Assembly (NCBI GenBank): GCA_963841995.1
Contig: CAWJEX010000011.1
Coordinates: 1-64,000, forward strand
Reading direction: 5' to 3'
Length of the DNA: 64,000 nucleotides
Origin: DATDPM01 sp963841995
GTDB lineage: Bacteria > Pseudomonadota > Alphaproteobacteria > DATDPM01
The translations under genes and the position numbers were made by a program. The notes under the pieces were generated by a model, which was not told the DNA's origin, ran no database searches, and worked only from the letters and a program-made list of their open reading frames with translations. Shown one piece after another: positions 27,764 through 37,956 of this stretch. Every line of letters starts with the position of its first letter. Position 1 is the first letter of the stretch.

Positions 27764-29056
27764 CTACCATCGCCTCTCGAATTTTTTGCGCAGGAATACG
27801 GCTGCTCCGTTCATGGCGATCAGAAACACAAGCAGGACGATGACGGCCGCCGCGGTTTTTTCGACAAAAGCCCGCTCCGGATTGCTGGCCCAAAGATAAA
27901 CCTGCACCGGAAGCGCGGTCGCTGGATCGAGAGGTGTGTGTGGGATGTCGACGATGAAGGCCACCATGCCGATCATCAGCAGCGGCGCCGTCTCGCCCAA
28001 GGCCCTGGAAAGTCCGATGATCGTTCCGGTCAAGATTCCTGGCATGGCGAGCGGAAGCACGTGATGAAGAACCACTTGGACTGGCGACGCTCCCAGGCCT
28101 TGGGCCGCGTGACGGATCCAGGGCGGCACGGCTTTCAAGGCCGAGCGCGTGGCGATGATGATGGTGGGCAGCGTCATCAGCGCCATGACCATGCCGCCGA
28201 CCAGCGGTGCCGAACGGGGCAACCCGAAGAATCCCAAGAACACGGCCAAACCCAGCAGGCCGAAGACGATGCTCGGAACCGCCGCCAGATTGTTGATGTT
28301 CACTTCGATAATGTCGGTCCAGCGGTTCTTCGGCGCGAATTCCTCGAGGTAACAAGCCGTCATGACGGCAATCGGAAACGAAAAGGTCGCGGTTACGACA
28401 ATGAGAAAGAACGAACCGACGATGGCGCTCCAGATTCCGGCCATTTCCGGCTGGCGGGAATCGCCGCTGGTGAAGAAGCGCTCGTTAAATCGCTTCTCGA
28501 CGTCGCCCGTGGCCTGCAGCGAGGCGAACCATCTCAGTTGCGAATCTTTGACCCGGCGTTCGGATTCGGGCGCCGAAAGGGTAATCTGTCCCTTTTCCAC
28601 CATGTCGATGTCGGCTTCGGCGGGCAGCCAGACCGTCTGCGTCGTACCGATAATCTTCGGATTCCGATCGACCATGCGAGCCAGCTCGAACCGCGCTCCG
28701 GTGCTGATCAGGGAGGCGAGATCGGCAATATCGCGGCGTTCTTTCACGTCCGGAAAGTGCTTGAGCAGCGCCTTGCGGTACAGCTGCGCGTAATCGGCTT
28801 GCGGCGAGGGACGGCCGGTATCATCGGGATCGATGACGGCGGGATCGAAAAAGATCTCGAGCCGAATCTCGGTCGCATAAAGCGCGCTCACCCCTCTTAT
28901 CCCGACGCTGCCGATCAAAAGGAACAGAAACGCCAGGGCGATCGCAATGGCGGCGATGCCGTAAAGACGGAAGCGCATTTCCGCGGCATAGCGGCGCTTC
29001 ATGCGCGCCCTGCCCGCCGGCGATCCGGCAGCCGATTTGGCGACGGCGTCACTCAT
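27764..29056 (-). CDS. pstA: Phosphate ABC transporter permease PstA, long form
   Basis: 430 residues. The C-terminal ~250 residues are the usual six-helix permease with the EAA loop (ALKAVPPWIRHAAQGLGASPVQVVLHHVLP in outline). Between the first membrane helix and the permease core is a ~170-residue soluble insertion (EIRLEIFFDPAVIDPD to SGDSRQPEM), the DUF3333-type domain of alphaproteobacterial PstA, predicted periplasmic. It overlaps pstC by eight bases. Confidence 0.95.
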   Translation of the reverse strand: MSDAVAKSAAGSPAGRARMKRRYAAEMRFRLYGIAAIAIALAFLFLLIGSVGIRGVSALYATEIRLEIFFDPAVIDPDDTGRPSPQADYAQLYRKALLKHFPDVKERRDIADLASLISTGARFELARMVDRNPKIIGTTQTVWLPAEADIDMVEKGQITLSAPESERRVKDSQLRWFASLQATGDVEKRFNERFFTSGDSRQPEMAGIWSAIVGSFFLIVVTATFSFPIAVMTACYLEEFAPKNRWTDIIEVNINNLAAVPSIVFGLLGLAVFLGFFGLPRSAPLVGGMVMALMTLPTIIIATRSALKAVPPWIRHAAQGLGASPVQVVLHHVLPLAMPGILTGTIIGLSRALGETAPLLMIGMVAFIVDIPHTPLDPATALPVQVYLWASNPERAFVEKTAAAVIVLLVFLIAMNGAAVFLRKKFERRW

Positions 29057-30428
29057 AGCGTTCGCGGTAGCGCTGAACCACGCGCAAGGCGATGACGTTC
29101 AAAACCAAAGTTATGAGGAATAACAGAAGCCCAAGCGCGAATGCGGCAAGAGTCTTGGCGCTGTCGAACTCGGAATCGCCGACCAGCAAGGTCACGATTT
29201 GCACGGTCACCGTGGTCACCGCGGCAAAGGGATTGAACGTCAAATTGGCCGAAAGACCGGCCGCCATCACCACGATCATGGTTTCGCCAATCGCTCTGGA
29301 GACGGCGAGCAAGATAGCGGCGATGATGCCCGGCAGGGCCGCCGGCAGGATGACTGTGCGCACGGTTTCCGATTTGGTCGCGCCCATCGCATAAGCGCCG
29401 TCGCGCAAGGTTTGCGGCACCGCGTTGATCACGTCGTCGGACAGCGACGACACGAAGGGGATGATCATGATCCCCATGGTCAGGCCAGCGGCCAGCGCCG
29501 ATTCGGAGGCGACATTGAGCCCGATCGATTGACCCAAATCCCGGATGAAGGGCGCCACGGTGAGCGCCGCGAAGAAGCCGAAAACGACGGTTGGGATGCC
29601 GGCCAATATTTCGAGGAAGGGCTTGATAATGGAGCGAAGCCGGTAGCTCGCATATTCCGACATGTAAATCGCCGAAAACAGCCCGACCGGAACTGCAACC
29701 GCCATGGCAATGCAGGTGATCAGCAGTGTTCCGGTGACGAGTGGAATGGCGCCGAACGAACCGGAACTTGCGGTCTGGTCGGCGCGCATCGCGATTTGCG
29801 GGCTCCAATCCAGACCGAACAGGAATTCGCCGAGCGGGACGAGATGAAAGAACCGCAGCGACTCGAACAACAGCGACAAAATGATACCGATCGTCGTCAG
29901 AATGGCGATGGTGGATGCGCCGGCCATTGCGAGGCGAACGACGATCTCGACCCGGTTGCGGGCGCGCAACTGCGGGCGAATCCGCCCGATGCCGAACAGG
30001 AGACCCATTCCCGCGGTTGCCGCACAGGCGCCAATAAGCGCGATCGATGCGGTCTGCCTCATCGCGGCCATATGCTCGGCCGCCGCCCTAATTTCCGGCT
30101 TGTCGGCGCCAAGGCCGGCGTTCTTTGCGGCATTCTTGATGTCATTCATGACGAGCGACAGCTTTGCCGGCGGAAGCGAAACGATGTCGGTCGGCATGCC
30201 CTTAATCGTCAATGCGTCGATGACGTGGGGTTGCGCGATTGCCCAGACCAGCATGATCGCGAGCGCCGGAAGGGCGCACCACAACGCCGCGTAATAGCCG
30301 TAGTAACTGGGGAGGGAATGGAGGCGGACACGACTCCGTCCGGCAATCGCCATGGCGCGGCCGCGGCCCAACACATAGCCGACGGCGGCTAGGAACAGGA
30401 TGGCGGCGAAGAGGACAGTCGTCTGCAT
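29049..30428 (-). CDS. pstC: Phosphate ABC transporter permease PstC, long form
   Basis: 459 residues. The C-terminal part is a standard PstC permease with the EAA motif NAVPQTLRDGAYAMGATKSETVRTV in outline. The N-terminal ~170 residues carry two or three extra membrane helices and a short soluble loop (DIVSLPPAKLSLVMND), again as in alphaproteobacterial homologues. Both permeases thus have added N-terminal domains that may contact each other or PhoU/PhoR; this is inference. Confidence 0.95.
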   Translation of the reverse strand: MQTTVLFAAILFLAAVGYVLGRGRAMAIAGRSRVRLHSLPSYYGYYAALWCALPALAIMLVWAIAQPHVIDALTIKGMPTDIVSLPPAKLSLVMNDIKNAAKNAGLGADKPEIRAAAEHMAAMRQTASIALIGACAATAGMGLLFGIGRIRPQLRARNRVEIVVRLAMAGASTIAILTTIGIILSLLFESLRFFHLVPLGEFLFGLDWSPQIAMRADQTASSGSFGAIPLVTGTLLITCIAMAVAVPVGLFSAIYMSEYASYRLRSIIKPFLEILAGIPTVVFGFFAALTVAPFIRDLGQSIGLNVASESALAAGLTMGIMIIPFVSSLSDDVINAVPQTLRDGAYAMGATKSETVRTVILPAALPGIIAAILLAVSRAIGETMIVVMAAGLSANLTFNPFAAVTTVTVQIVTLLVGDSEFDSAKTLAAFALGLLLFLITLVLNVIALRVVQRYRERYE

Positions 30429-30510
30429 GGCTCCAGAGCAAATGAACCGGCGGGGTTTACCTGGCCGCCGGCACGGGTTTCATCACATCGTCTTCGTTAC
30501 ATCGCCTTCT

Positions 30511-31539
30511 TCACATCGTGAGGGGCGCGAGCTTTTTGGCATTCTCGGCCTCTGTCTTGCGATCGGCATCGGGAAGCGGAATGAGTCCCTTATCCGACAG
30601 ATAACCGTTCGGACCCCACGCCGTATCGCTGGTGAATTCGGCGATGAATTCTTTCATTCCGGGAATGGCGCCCACATGCGCGTCCTTCACGTAGAAATAC
30701 AGGTAACGGGACACGCGATATTTTTCGGATGAAATCGTATCGAAGCTGGCGTCCACCCCTTCGATCGTGCTGGCCTGAACTTTATCGCGATTGTTGTCGT
30801 AATAACTGTAACCGAACACGCCGATCGCATTCGGATCCTTGGTCAGCTTTTCGAGCGTTATGTTGTAGGTTTCGCTGACCTCGACAAAAGCGCTGTCCTC
30901 GCGCACGGCCTCGCAGGCCTCCTTTTTGGCATCGCCTTGGAGCGACGCGATTTCCGGGAATTTCCCGCAGCCTGGCGTCATGACAAGGTCCACCATGGCG
31001 TCGCGGGTGCCGTGATTGGGCGCCGGGCCATATACGAGAATCGGCTGCTTCGGCAGGGATGGGTCGATTTGGTCCCAGGTCTTGTACGGGTTCGGCACCA
31101 GTTTGCCGCCTCGAGGAACAATCTTGGCCATGGCCAAAAACAGCTGCTGTCGGGTCAAATTGAAATGCGGTGCCTTGACGGCGTTCGCGAAGACGATGCC
31201 GTCAAAACCGATTTTGACTTCGGTGATCTGGCTGACGCCGTGCTTGACGCAACTATCTATCTCGCTCTTTGTAATGCGGCGCGAAGCATCCGAGATGTCG
31301 GGGAAATCCACGCCGACTCCGGAACAAAAAAGCTTCAACCCGCCGCCGGTGCCGGTCGATTCGACGACCGGGGTCTTGAAGCCGGAGGTTTTGCCGAATT
31401 CTTCGGCGACGGCGGTTGCGAAGGGAAAAACGGTCGACGAGCCGACGATCCGAATCTGATCGCGCGCCTGCGCCGTGACGGCCGTGCTCAAAGTCGCGGC
31501 GACGGCCAATGCGGCTAAGGCAATCGCGCTGCGTTTCAA
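30511..31539 (-). CDS. pstS: Periplasmic phosphate-binding protein PstS
   Basis: 342 residues with a signal peptide cleaved after about residue 25 (ATLSTAVTAQA-RD). Phosphate-binding loops are recognisable: GSSTVFPFA, ESTGTGGG and the PNHGTRDAM region. It is the first gene of pstSCAB-phoU-phoB and lies downstream of a near-consensus Pho box, so it should be strongly induced by phosphate starvation. It resembles the alphaproteobacterial PstS group rather than E. coli PstS in lacking the typical TGAGA-type loop. Confidence 0.95.
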   Translation of the reverse strand: MKRSAIALAALAVAATLSTAVTAQARDQIRIVGSSTVFPFATAVAEEFGKTSGFKTPVVESTGTGGGLKLFCSGVGVDFPDISDASRRITKSEIDSCVKHGVSQITEVKIGFDGIVFANAVKAPHFNLTRQQLFLAMAKIVPRGGKLVPNPYKTWDQIDPSLPKQPILVYGPAPNHGTRDAMVDLVMTPGCGKFPEIASLQGDAKKEACEAVREDSAFVEVSETYNITLEKLTKDPNAIGVFGYSYYDNNRDKVQASTIEGVDASFDTISSEKYRVSRYLYFYVKDAHVGAIPGMKEFIAEFTSDTAWGPNGYLSDKGLIPLPDADRKTEAENAKKLAPLTM

Positions 31540-31646
31540 GGATGAGTCTCCGATAGCTAGAGCGAGTCAAACGCCGCTCCGAAACGGGGCAGCGCCACCA
31601 TTGGGGCGGTTTTAGCGCTGGTCGGCAACTGGAATACGACAATTTT

Positions 31647-31664
31647 GTTACAGTTATATGACAG
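31647..31664 (-). promoter_or_regulatory. Pho box upstream of pstS
   Basis: On the minus strand CTGTCATATAACTGTAAC, one base from the classical Pho box CTGTCATAWAWCTGTCAY (two 7-base repeats, 11-base period). It lies 108 bases upstream of the pstS start, with a possible -10 (TATTCC) about ten bases downstream of the box, as expected for a PhoB-activated promoter. Confidence 0.88.
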
Positions 31665-31767
31665 ATATGCAGGACGATCGCGGATAATTGGCAAATCGAT
31701 GAAATTCATGAATTTCCAATGTCTTAGACCCGGACGAATGCGTACCCGCGGCTCGGGCAAAGAAAGG

Positions 31768-31787
31768 GCCCCGTTTCAGGGCGGGGC
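31768..31787 (-). terminator. Hairpin at the end of the porin gene
   Basis: GCCCCG-(8-base loop)-CGGGGC spans the porin stop codon at 31776-31778. On the minus strand it is followed by CCTTTCTTTG, only a weak pyrimidine tract. Probably a terminator or 3' stabiliser separating the porin from pstS. Confidence 0.5.
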
Positions 31788-33475
31788 GCTCGAAAGGAAG
31801 TCGCGGTCGGGGAAGCCACCCTGGGCGCGAACCGTGATAAGCCTGGGGTTGTCGTCGCCGGCTCCATTCACCGTCGTGTTGGTGCAGGTCGCCGTTGTGG
31901 CACTCAGCGCGTTGGTACAGTCGCCGACCGCCGTGACGTTGTTCCGGACCCAAATGTAGTTGGCCATCAGCCGGATATTCGGGTTCAGATACCAATTGAG
32001 GCCGAGCGTGTAATCGGTCTCCTCGCCTTTTTGGAACTGCGACCCGTCGTCGAAGTTGAGATTGCTGATCCGGCCAGTGAGTTCGAACGCGCCCCAGCCG
32101 CCGGCTTGGCCGAGATTGCTGCGCGGGGTCACGCGTTCGAACCTGGCAATGGCCGGGTTATAATTGCGCGATTCCCCGGTCAGGAAATCGCTGGCCTGGG
32201 CATAAGAGCCGGTCAATGTCACATTCGGGCAGGCTATGGCGCCTGCGGAGTTGCCGCTCACCACCCCGGTGGCTCTGGGGCAGTTGCCCGGCTGCCCCTG
32301 CGAGACCGGCACGTAATAGTATTCTCCCTGCAGCGACGCCGGCCCGTAAACGAAGGCGTTTCCGGAGTTATTTCATAGAAGTACTTGACGTCGTCCAGTG
32401 CCCCGGGGTTGAGGCTGCTGATCTTGGTCCGGGTGTTCAGGAACTTCGCGAGAGTGACGTTCGATTCGGGCCTGATGCTGAAATCGACGGTCTCGTCGGA
32501 CGGCGCGTCGTAAAAGAAGCCAAGGCCCAAGTGGACGAGCTTGGTTTGATCCGTGACGTTGTTGTCCTTGCTCTTTTCGGTGATGGGGTCGAGCGTCCCT
32601 CGCGCCGTGAATACGAACTGTTCATCGCCATCGGTTGTTGCACCGGCGCCGGTGGCTGTAATGTTAGTGGCGCTATCCACTGACCGGCCATAGACGCCGC
32701 TGGCATGCGACCAGTTCGGCTGGGTGTAAGTGGCCGTAGCCCCAAGCAGCCGCTGGGGAGCGAAGGTGTTCGACGGCAACGCCTCCTCAAGGAAGGTGAA
32801 GAAGCTATCGCTGATATAGTTTTCGAGACCAAAGGGCACGGCCACGTTGCCGACCGTGAATTCGGCGGACGGCAAGCCGGTGTACTTGATCCACATCTCC
32901 TTCATGCTGAGCGAGCCGCTGCCCGAGCTGCCGAATTGGTTGTTGCTGGTACCGGTGGGGGAAGTCGGCCTCGACTTCGTACATGAAATCCCCGAGCATT
33001 TTGCCGGTCATGCCGAGACGCGCGCGGCGGACCTGCAGATTGTCGCCCTATGCGATTTGTCCTGGTCGTACCAAGCGCCGTCTAAGTGCAACCGGCCGAT
33101 CGGCTGGAACGAAAACTGCCCATCCTCGCTTTCGACTTTGAGCCCGCCCGTGGTCGTCACTTTCGGGCCTTTCGGCTTCGCCAATTCTTCGGATTGCCCG
33201 TTGACGATATCGTTGAGCTGCTGGACCGTGCGCTCCAAATTATCGAGCCGTTGCGAATCCGACATCCCGGCCGCGGCTGGTTGGTCGGCCGCCGCCATTT
33301 GGATAACCCCGTATGCGTTGCTGTAGGGATACGCAATCGGAGCCGGTACTGCGGGTGCGACCGATTGTGGTGCTTGCGCCGTTTGTGGTTCGGCCGAAGC
33401 GCTTGTCCACGCTGCGACGAGACTGATCGCGGTCGTTCCTGCCAGGCTGGCCAGCCTGGTCTTGTTTGAAATCAT
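31776..33475 (-). pseudogene. Phosphate-selective porin (OprO/OprP family), three frameshifts
   Basis: Outer-membrane porin. The N-terminal frame has a signal peptide (ISLVAAWTSASA), an Ala/Pro linker and a coiled coil (SDSQRLDNLERTVQQLNDIV) typical of OprO/OprP, then FQPIGRLHLDGAWYDQD. The barrel continues in other frames: RRARLGMTGKMLGDFMYEVEADF, MKEMWIKYTGLPSAEFTVGN and NLNFDDGSQFQKGEETDYTLG, ending near 31776. Shifts fall at about 33050, at GGGGG 32957-32961 and at about 32362-32368. The corrected protein would be about 565 residues. A Pho box lies upstream and the gene sits between phoR and pstS, so phosphate uptake across the outer membrane is the likely role. Confidence 0.85.
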
Positions 33476-33583
33476 AGCGGTTACCGCCGCGTGCGTTAAC
33501 ATTTGCCGCCCGCCCGCCTAGCAGAGCGGTGCGACGCAGACGGCCACCACGCCGTTCCGCAGAGGCAAAACTAGAAAGCGCGT

Positions 33584-33601
33584 GCGACAGTCGCGCGACA
33601 G
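33584..33601 (-). promoter_or_regulatory. Pho box upstream of the porin gene
   Basis: Minus strand CTGTCGCGCGACTGTCGC: two CTGTC half-sites exactly 11 bases apart, as in a Pho box, but with a GC-rich rather than AT-rich centre. It lies about 109 bases upstream of the porin ATG, the same distance as the pstS box from its gene. Confidence 0.6.
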
Positions 33602-33680
33602 AACGATGAAATTTGTGAACGTGACATGGTCAGGCGCCGTTGCTGGCAGGCGCGCAACAGGTCGGCGGTCGTGGAAACCG

Positions 33681-35075
33681 CTAGGGCTTTTCGGGGATGG
33701 CCGGCAGAACGACGGTGAAGGTGCTGCCCTTATTAAGTTCGCTTTCGATGCGAAGTTCGCCCCGGTGACGGCTGACGATGTGCTTCACAATGGCAAGGCC
33801 CAAGCCGGTGCCGCCGAGCTCACGGGATCGCGCCGGGTCGACCCGGTAAAAGCGCTCGGTCAATCGCGATAAATGCTCGCGCGGGATGCCCTGGCCCTCA
33901 TCGGCGACGGCAATTGCGATCCGCCGCGGTGAATCCTCGGCGCCATCGCTCGCCGGGAGCGGACGCATCGACAAGGTGATCATGGAATGGGGCCGGCCAT
34001 AACGCACGGCATTTTCTAGAAGATTTTCAAAGACTTGCGAGAGTTCTATGGCGTCGCCCAGAACCGCGTCGGACTCCGGCGGAACGATCAGTTCGATCTT
34101 CTGGCCTTTTGCCCCCGCCCGGATCTCAAAGACGTCGGTAACCGTGCGCAGGATATCGGCAATCTCGACCCGCTCCGTCGGCGCCCGGTGTTCATGCATT
34201 TCGATTCGCGAGAGCGACAACAAATCTTCGACCAAGCTGTTCATCCGCATGGCCTGTTAATTCATGATCGATAGGAACCGCTCCCTGGCTTCGAAATCGT
34301 CCCGCGCCGGGCCGCGCAGGGTCTCGATGTAACCCAGAAGCGTGGTCAACGGCGTCTTCAATTCGTGACTGACATTGGCCACGAAATCGGCACGCATCTG
34401 CTCGGTGCGCTTGATCTCGGTCAGATCGTGAAGGCGCAAGATCGCAACGGTGCCATCGGCGGTCGGCGCCGGCAGGGCGTTGATGCCGGCCAGCATCGCG
34501 CGCTCGATCGGCACCGGAAGAGTGAATTCCACCGTGGCTTCGTCGCGTCCAAACAGTACTTGATCGGCGGCGGCCAGAACGTCGGGATTTCGCAGGGCGG
34601 CCGACAAGTCGCGGCCGGCAATCGACGGCCCGAATAGCTCACGGGCCGCCAGATTCGCCCGCACGATCTGGCGCCCGCGATCGAGCATGAAAAGCGGATC
34701 GGGAACGCGATCGAGAACGGTGGTGCTGGCGGCAGCCGCCCCTTCGAGCTGCTCGCGGCCGCGCGTCCAGTTTCGGTGCAGCCGTCCGATCATCCCGGAG
34801 ATTTCCAAGGGCAAGGAATAAAACACGAAATGCGGGGTTGCAGCGTCGTCCCGCCGGCCCAGTTCGTCGACATAAGCGCGTAATGCTAGGACGTCGCCGA
34901 GATAGGGCCGCAAGATCAGGGCCAAGACCGCGGCGATGACGACCGCCCCGATTGCCGCGATTTCTCCGGACAATACGCCGGCCGCCGCCAAAACGCCGAA
35001 TACCAGGGCGATCGGCGCCCACAGCACGGCGGTGGTCGAAAAGAGCAGGCGCAACGGCACCGGTGGGCGGGACAT
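33681..35075 (-). pseudogene. phoR: Phosphate-sensing histidine kinase PhoR, internal stop codon
   Basis: Sensor kinase of 464 residues if the stop is ignored. Two N-terminal membrane segments (LLFSTTAVLWAPIALVFG and the following stretch), a PAS domain (DRVPDPLFMLDRGRQIVRAN), the H box FVANVSHELKTPLTTLLGY, and ATPase motifs (N box ENLLENAVRYG, G boxes ADEGQGIP and GGTGLGLAIV). Codon 273 is TAA (34257-34259) in RFLSIMN-stop-QAMRMNSL, where homologues have Glu or Gln, so one base change explains it. The frame is otherwise intact. The break separates the phosphorylation His from the kinase domain. Start at 35075 follows GAGG. Confidence 0.88.
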
Positions 35076-35274
35076 GGAAAAACCTCGCGGACTGTTCTCT
35101 AGCATGAAGACCGCGGCGTGAGCGTCAAGACCTTTGCGGCACTCCGGAGAATAGATAAATGACGTGCGCGAACATAGCGGGTGGGTCGGCCGCCATGTTA
35201 ACTTTCGAAACTCAGCAGCTCGTCCTCCAGGCGGAAAATCCTGCACCGTGCGGGGGGTGCTGCAGGGAATGCTC

Positions 35275-37956
35275 ATGACGCTTCTTGAACCGGTGATGCC
35301 CATCGTTGACGGGGACTCTGCCACCCCGATGATGGCGCAATATCTCGACATCAAGCGGGCCCATCCCGATTGCCTGTTGTTCTACCGGATGGGCGATTTC
35401 TACGAGATGTTCTTCGACGATGCGGTTGCGGCGGCCCGCGCGCTCGATATCGCGCTGACCAAGCGCGGGCGCCATGAGGGTCGCGACATCCCGATGTGCG
35501 GCGTGCCCGTCGCGACTGCCGAAACTTATCTCGCGCGGCTGATCAAACTGGGATTCCGGGTCGCAGTCGCCGAGCAGATGGAGGATCCCGCGGAGGCTAA
35601 ACGCCGCGGCTCGAAATCCTTGGTCCGCCGCGATGTAAGTCGCATAGTAACCCCCGGGACTCTCACCGAAGACGCGCTGCTGGAGCCGCGGCGAAACAAT
35701 TATCTCACGGCGCTAGTCGAAGCCGAAGGACAGTTGGGCTTGGCTTGGCTCGATATTTCGACCGGTGAATTCCGCACCCAGCCGGTCGCCGCCGGTGGGC
35801 TCAATTTGGCGCTCGCGCGGCTTGAGCCCGGCGAGCTTCTGCTTCCCGAACGCCTGTTCGCCCGCCCGGATTTGCGCGGCGCCGTCAAAGACTTCGCGGG
35901 GCTGCCATTGCCGGACAGCCGGTTTGATAGCGAGAACGGCAGAAAGCGCTTGGCCGCTTATTACAACGTGCAGGCGCTCGAGGGATTCGGCGATTTCACG
36001 AGGGCGGAAGTCGCCGCCGCCGGCGCGCTTCTCGATTACTTGGCGTTAACTCAAAAAGGCCGGCTCCCCCGCCTGGCCCCGCCGAGGCGGCTTGCCGCCG
36101 GTGCGGCGATGGAGATCGATCCGGCAACCGCCCGCAATCTCGAACTCTTTCGAACCTTAAGCGGCGAGCGCAAAGGAAGCCTGATCGCCACCATCGACAA
36201 AACGGTCACGGCAACGGGGGCGCGGCTGCTGGCGTCCCGGCTGGCTTTGCCGCTGACCGACGTATCCCAGATCCGCGCGCGCCTCGACATGGTCGGATAC
36301 TTTTTCGCGGAATCCGATTTGCGGGGCGCAATCCGCGGGCTTTTGGGTGAAACGCCCGATATCGAACGCGCGTTGTCCAGGCTTTCGCTTTTCCGGGGAA
36401 GTCCGCGCGATCTCGCCAATGTGCGTGACGCGCTGGCGATGGCCCATCGGCTTCGCAAAATCCTGAAATCTTCGCGCGCCGCAATGCCGGCGGAGTTGAC
36501 CCTCTGCGGCGAGAATTTGGGGCGGCACGACACGCTGATTGAACCCCTTTCCCGGGCGCTCGCTCCGGATCTTCCGGTCATTGCGCGGGAAGGCGGATTC
36601 ATCGCCGCCGGTTATTCGCCCGCCCTCGACGAGCAACGCGGCTTGCGCGATGAGAGCCGGCGTCTCGTCGCCGGTTTGCAGAGCCGCTATCAGACGGCAA
36701 CCGGAATTTCCTCGCTGAAGATCCGGCATAACAATGTCCTTGGCTTCTATATCGAAGTGCCGCCCGGCCAAGCGGCGAAAATGCCGCAAGCCCCGTTCAT
36801 TCACCGCCAAACCCTGGCATCGGCGGTGCGCTATACGACGACCGAGCTGGCCGATTTCGAATCGCAAATCGCCCGCGCCGCGGAAACCGCCCTCGGGCTC
36901 GAACTCGAACTCTTCGCCGAATTGACGGCGCAAGTGCTGGCAAATTCCGATCCGATCATGCGTACCGCCCGCGCCCTTGCCGAACTCGACGTGGCAAGCG
37001 CCTTGGCCGATCTCGCCGTATGCAGCCGCTATGTGCGTCCGGTGATCGACGACAGCACCAATTTTATTGTCGGCGGCGGCCGCCATCCGGTCGTGGAATC
37101 ATCGCTGGCCGCCAACAACAATTCGCCGTTCGTCGCCAATGATTGCGCCCTCAGCGCCGAAGACGAAAATGCCGACGAGGGTGCTGCGCCAAGGATTTGG
37201 CTGCTCACCGGGCCCAATATGGCGGGAAAGAGCACGTTTCTCCGGCAAAATGCGCTGATGGCCATTCTCGCCCAAATCGGCTCCTTCGTTCCCGCGCAAG
37301 AAGCGAAGATCGGAGTCGTCGATCGCCTATTCAGCCGGGTGGGCGCCGCGGACGATTTGGCGCGCGGCCGGTCGACCTTCATGGTCGAAATGCTGGAGAC
37401 TGCGGCGATCTTGAATCAAGCGGGGCCGCGCGCCCTAGTCATCCTCGATGAAATCGGCCGCGGCACGGCGACCTTCGACGGATTATCGATCGCCTGGGCG
37501 GTGGTCGAGCATCTGCACGGCGTCAACCGCTGCCGGGCACTGTTTGCGACCCACTACCACGAACTGACCGCGCTTTCGGCGACCTTGCCGGCTTTGGGTC
37601 TCTATACGATGCGGGTCAAGGAATGGCGGGGACAAGTCGTCTTCCTGCACGAAGTGGCAAAGGGTGCTGCCGATCGCTCTTACGGAATTCATGTCGCCGA
37701 GCTGGCCGGATTACCGCCGCCGGTGATCGCGCGGGCTGGTCAGGTTCTGGAGTCCCTGGAACGCGGCCGCAAGGCACAAGCGCTGGCAAGCCTCGCCGAT
37801 GACTTGCCGCTGTTTTCGAATCCGGCGATAGAAGAAGCGCCGAATCCGGCACTCGAAATGCTGAACTCGGTAAATCCCGATGTTCTGAGCCCGCGGGAAG
37901 CGCTCGACCTTCTTTATAAGCTCAAGGCGACGCTGGCCGCCTCTTGGAAGGGCTAA
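35275..37956 (+). CDS. mutS: DNA mismatch repair protein MutS
   Basis: Mismatch recognition ATPase of 893 residues. N-terminal mismatch-binding domain with the Phe-x-Glu motif (GDFYEMFFDD), connector and lever domains, and the ABC-type ATPase: Walker A TGPNMAGKST at about residue 645, Walker B DEIGRGTATFDG and TFATHYHEL. Length and order are standard. ATG 35275 is chosen for AGGGA seven bases before; the frame is open to 35164. It is divergent from phoR and followed by glnD, murJ and trpS in the order common in alphaproteobacteria. Confidence 0.97.
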   Translation: MTLLEPVMPIVDGDSATPMMAQYLDIKRAHPDCLLFYRMGDFYEMFFDDAVAAARALDIALTKRGRHEGRDIPMCGVPVATAETYLARLIKLGFRVAVAEQMEDPAEAKRRGSKSLVRRDVSRIVTPGTLTEDALLEPRRNNYLTALVEAEGQLGLAWLDISTGEFRTQPVAAGGLNLALARLEPGELLLPERLFARPDLRGAVKDFAGLPLPDSRFDSENGRKRLAAYYNVQALEGFGDFTRAEVAAAGALLDYLALTQKGRLPRLAPPRRLAAGAAMEIDPATARNLELFRTLSGERKGSLIATIDKTVTATGARLLASRLALPLTDVSQIRARLDMVGYFFAESDLRGAIRGLLGETPDIERALSRLSLFRGSPRDLANVRDALAMAHRLRKILKSSRAAMPAELTLCGENLGRHDTLIEPLSRALAPDLPVIAREGGFIAAGYSPALDEQRGLRDESRRLVAGLQSRYQTATGISSLKIRHNNVLGFYIEVPPGQAAKMPQAPFIHRQTLASAVRYTTTELADFESQIARAAETALGLELELFAELTAQVLANSDPIMRTARALAELDVASALADLAVCSRYVRPVIDDSTNFIVGGGRHPVVESSLAANNNSPFVANDCALSAEDENADEGAAPRIWLLTGPNMAGKSTFLRQNALMAILAQIGSFVPAQEAKIGVVDRLFSRVGAADDLARGRSTFMVEMLETAAILNQAGPRALVILDEIGRGTATFDGLSIAWAVVEHLHGVNRCRALFATHYHELTALSATLPALGLYTMRVKEWRGQVVFLHEVAKGAADRSYGIHVAELAGLPPPVIARAGQVLESLERGRKAQALASLADDLPLFSNPAIEEAPNPALEMLNSVNPDVLSPREALDLLYKLKATLAASWKG

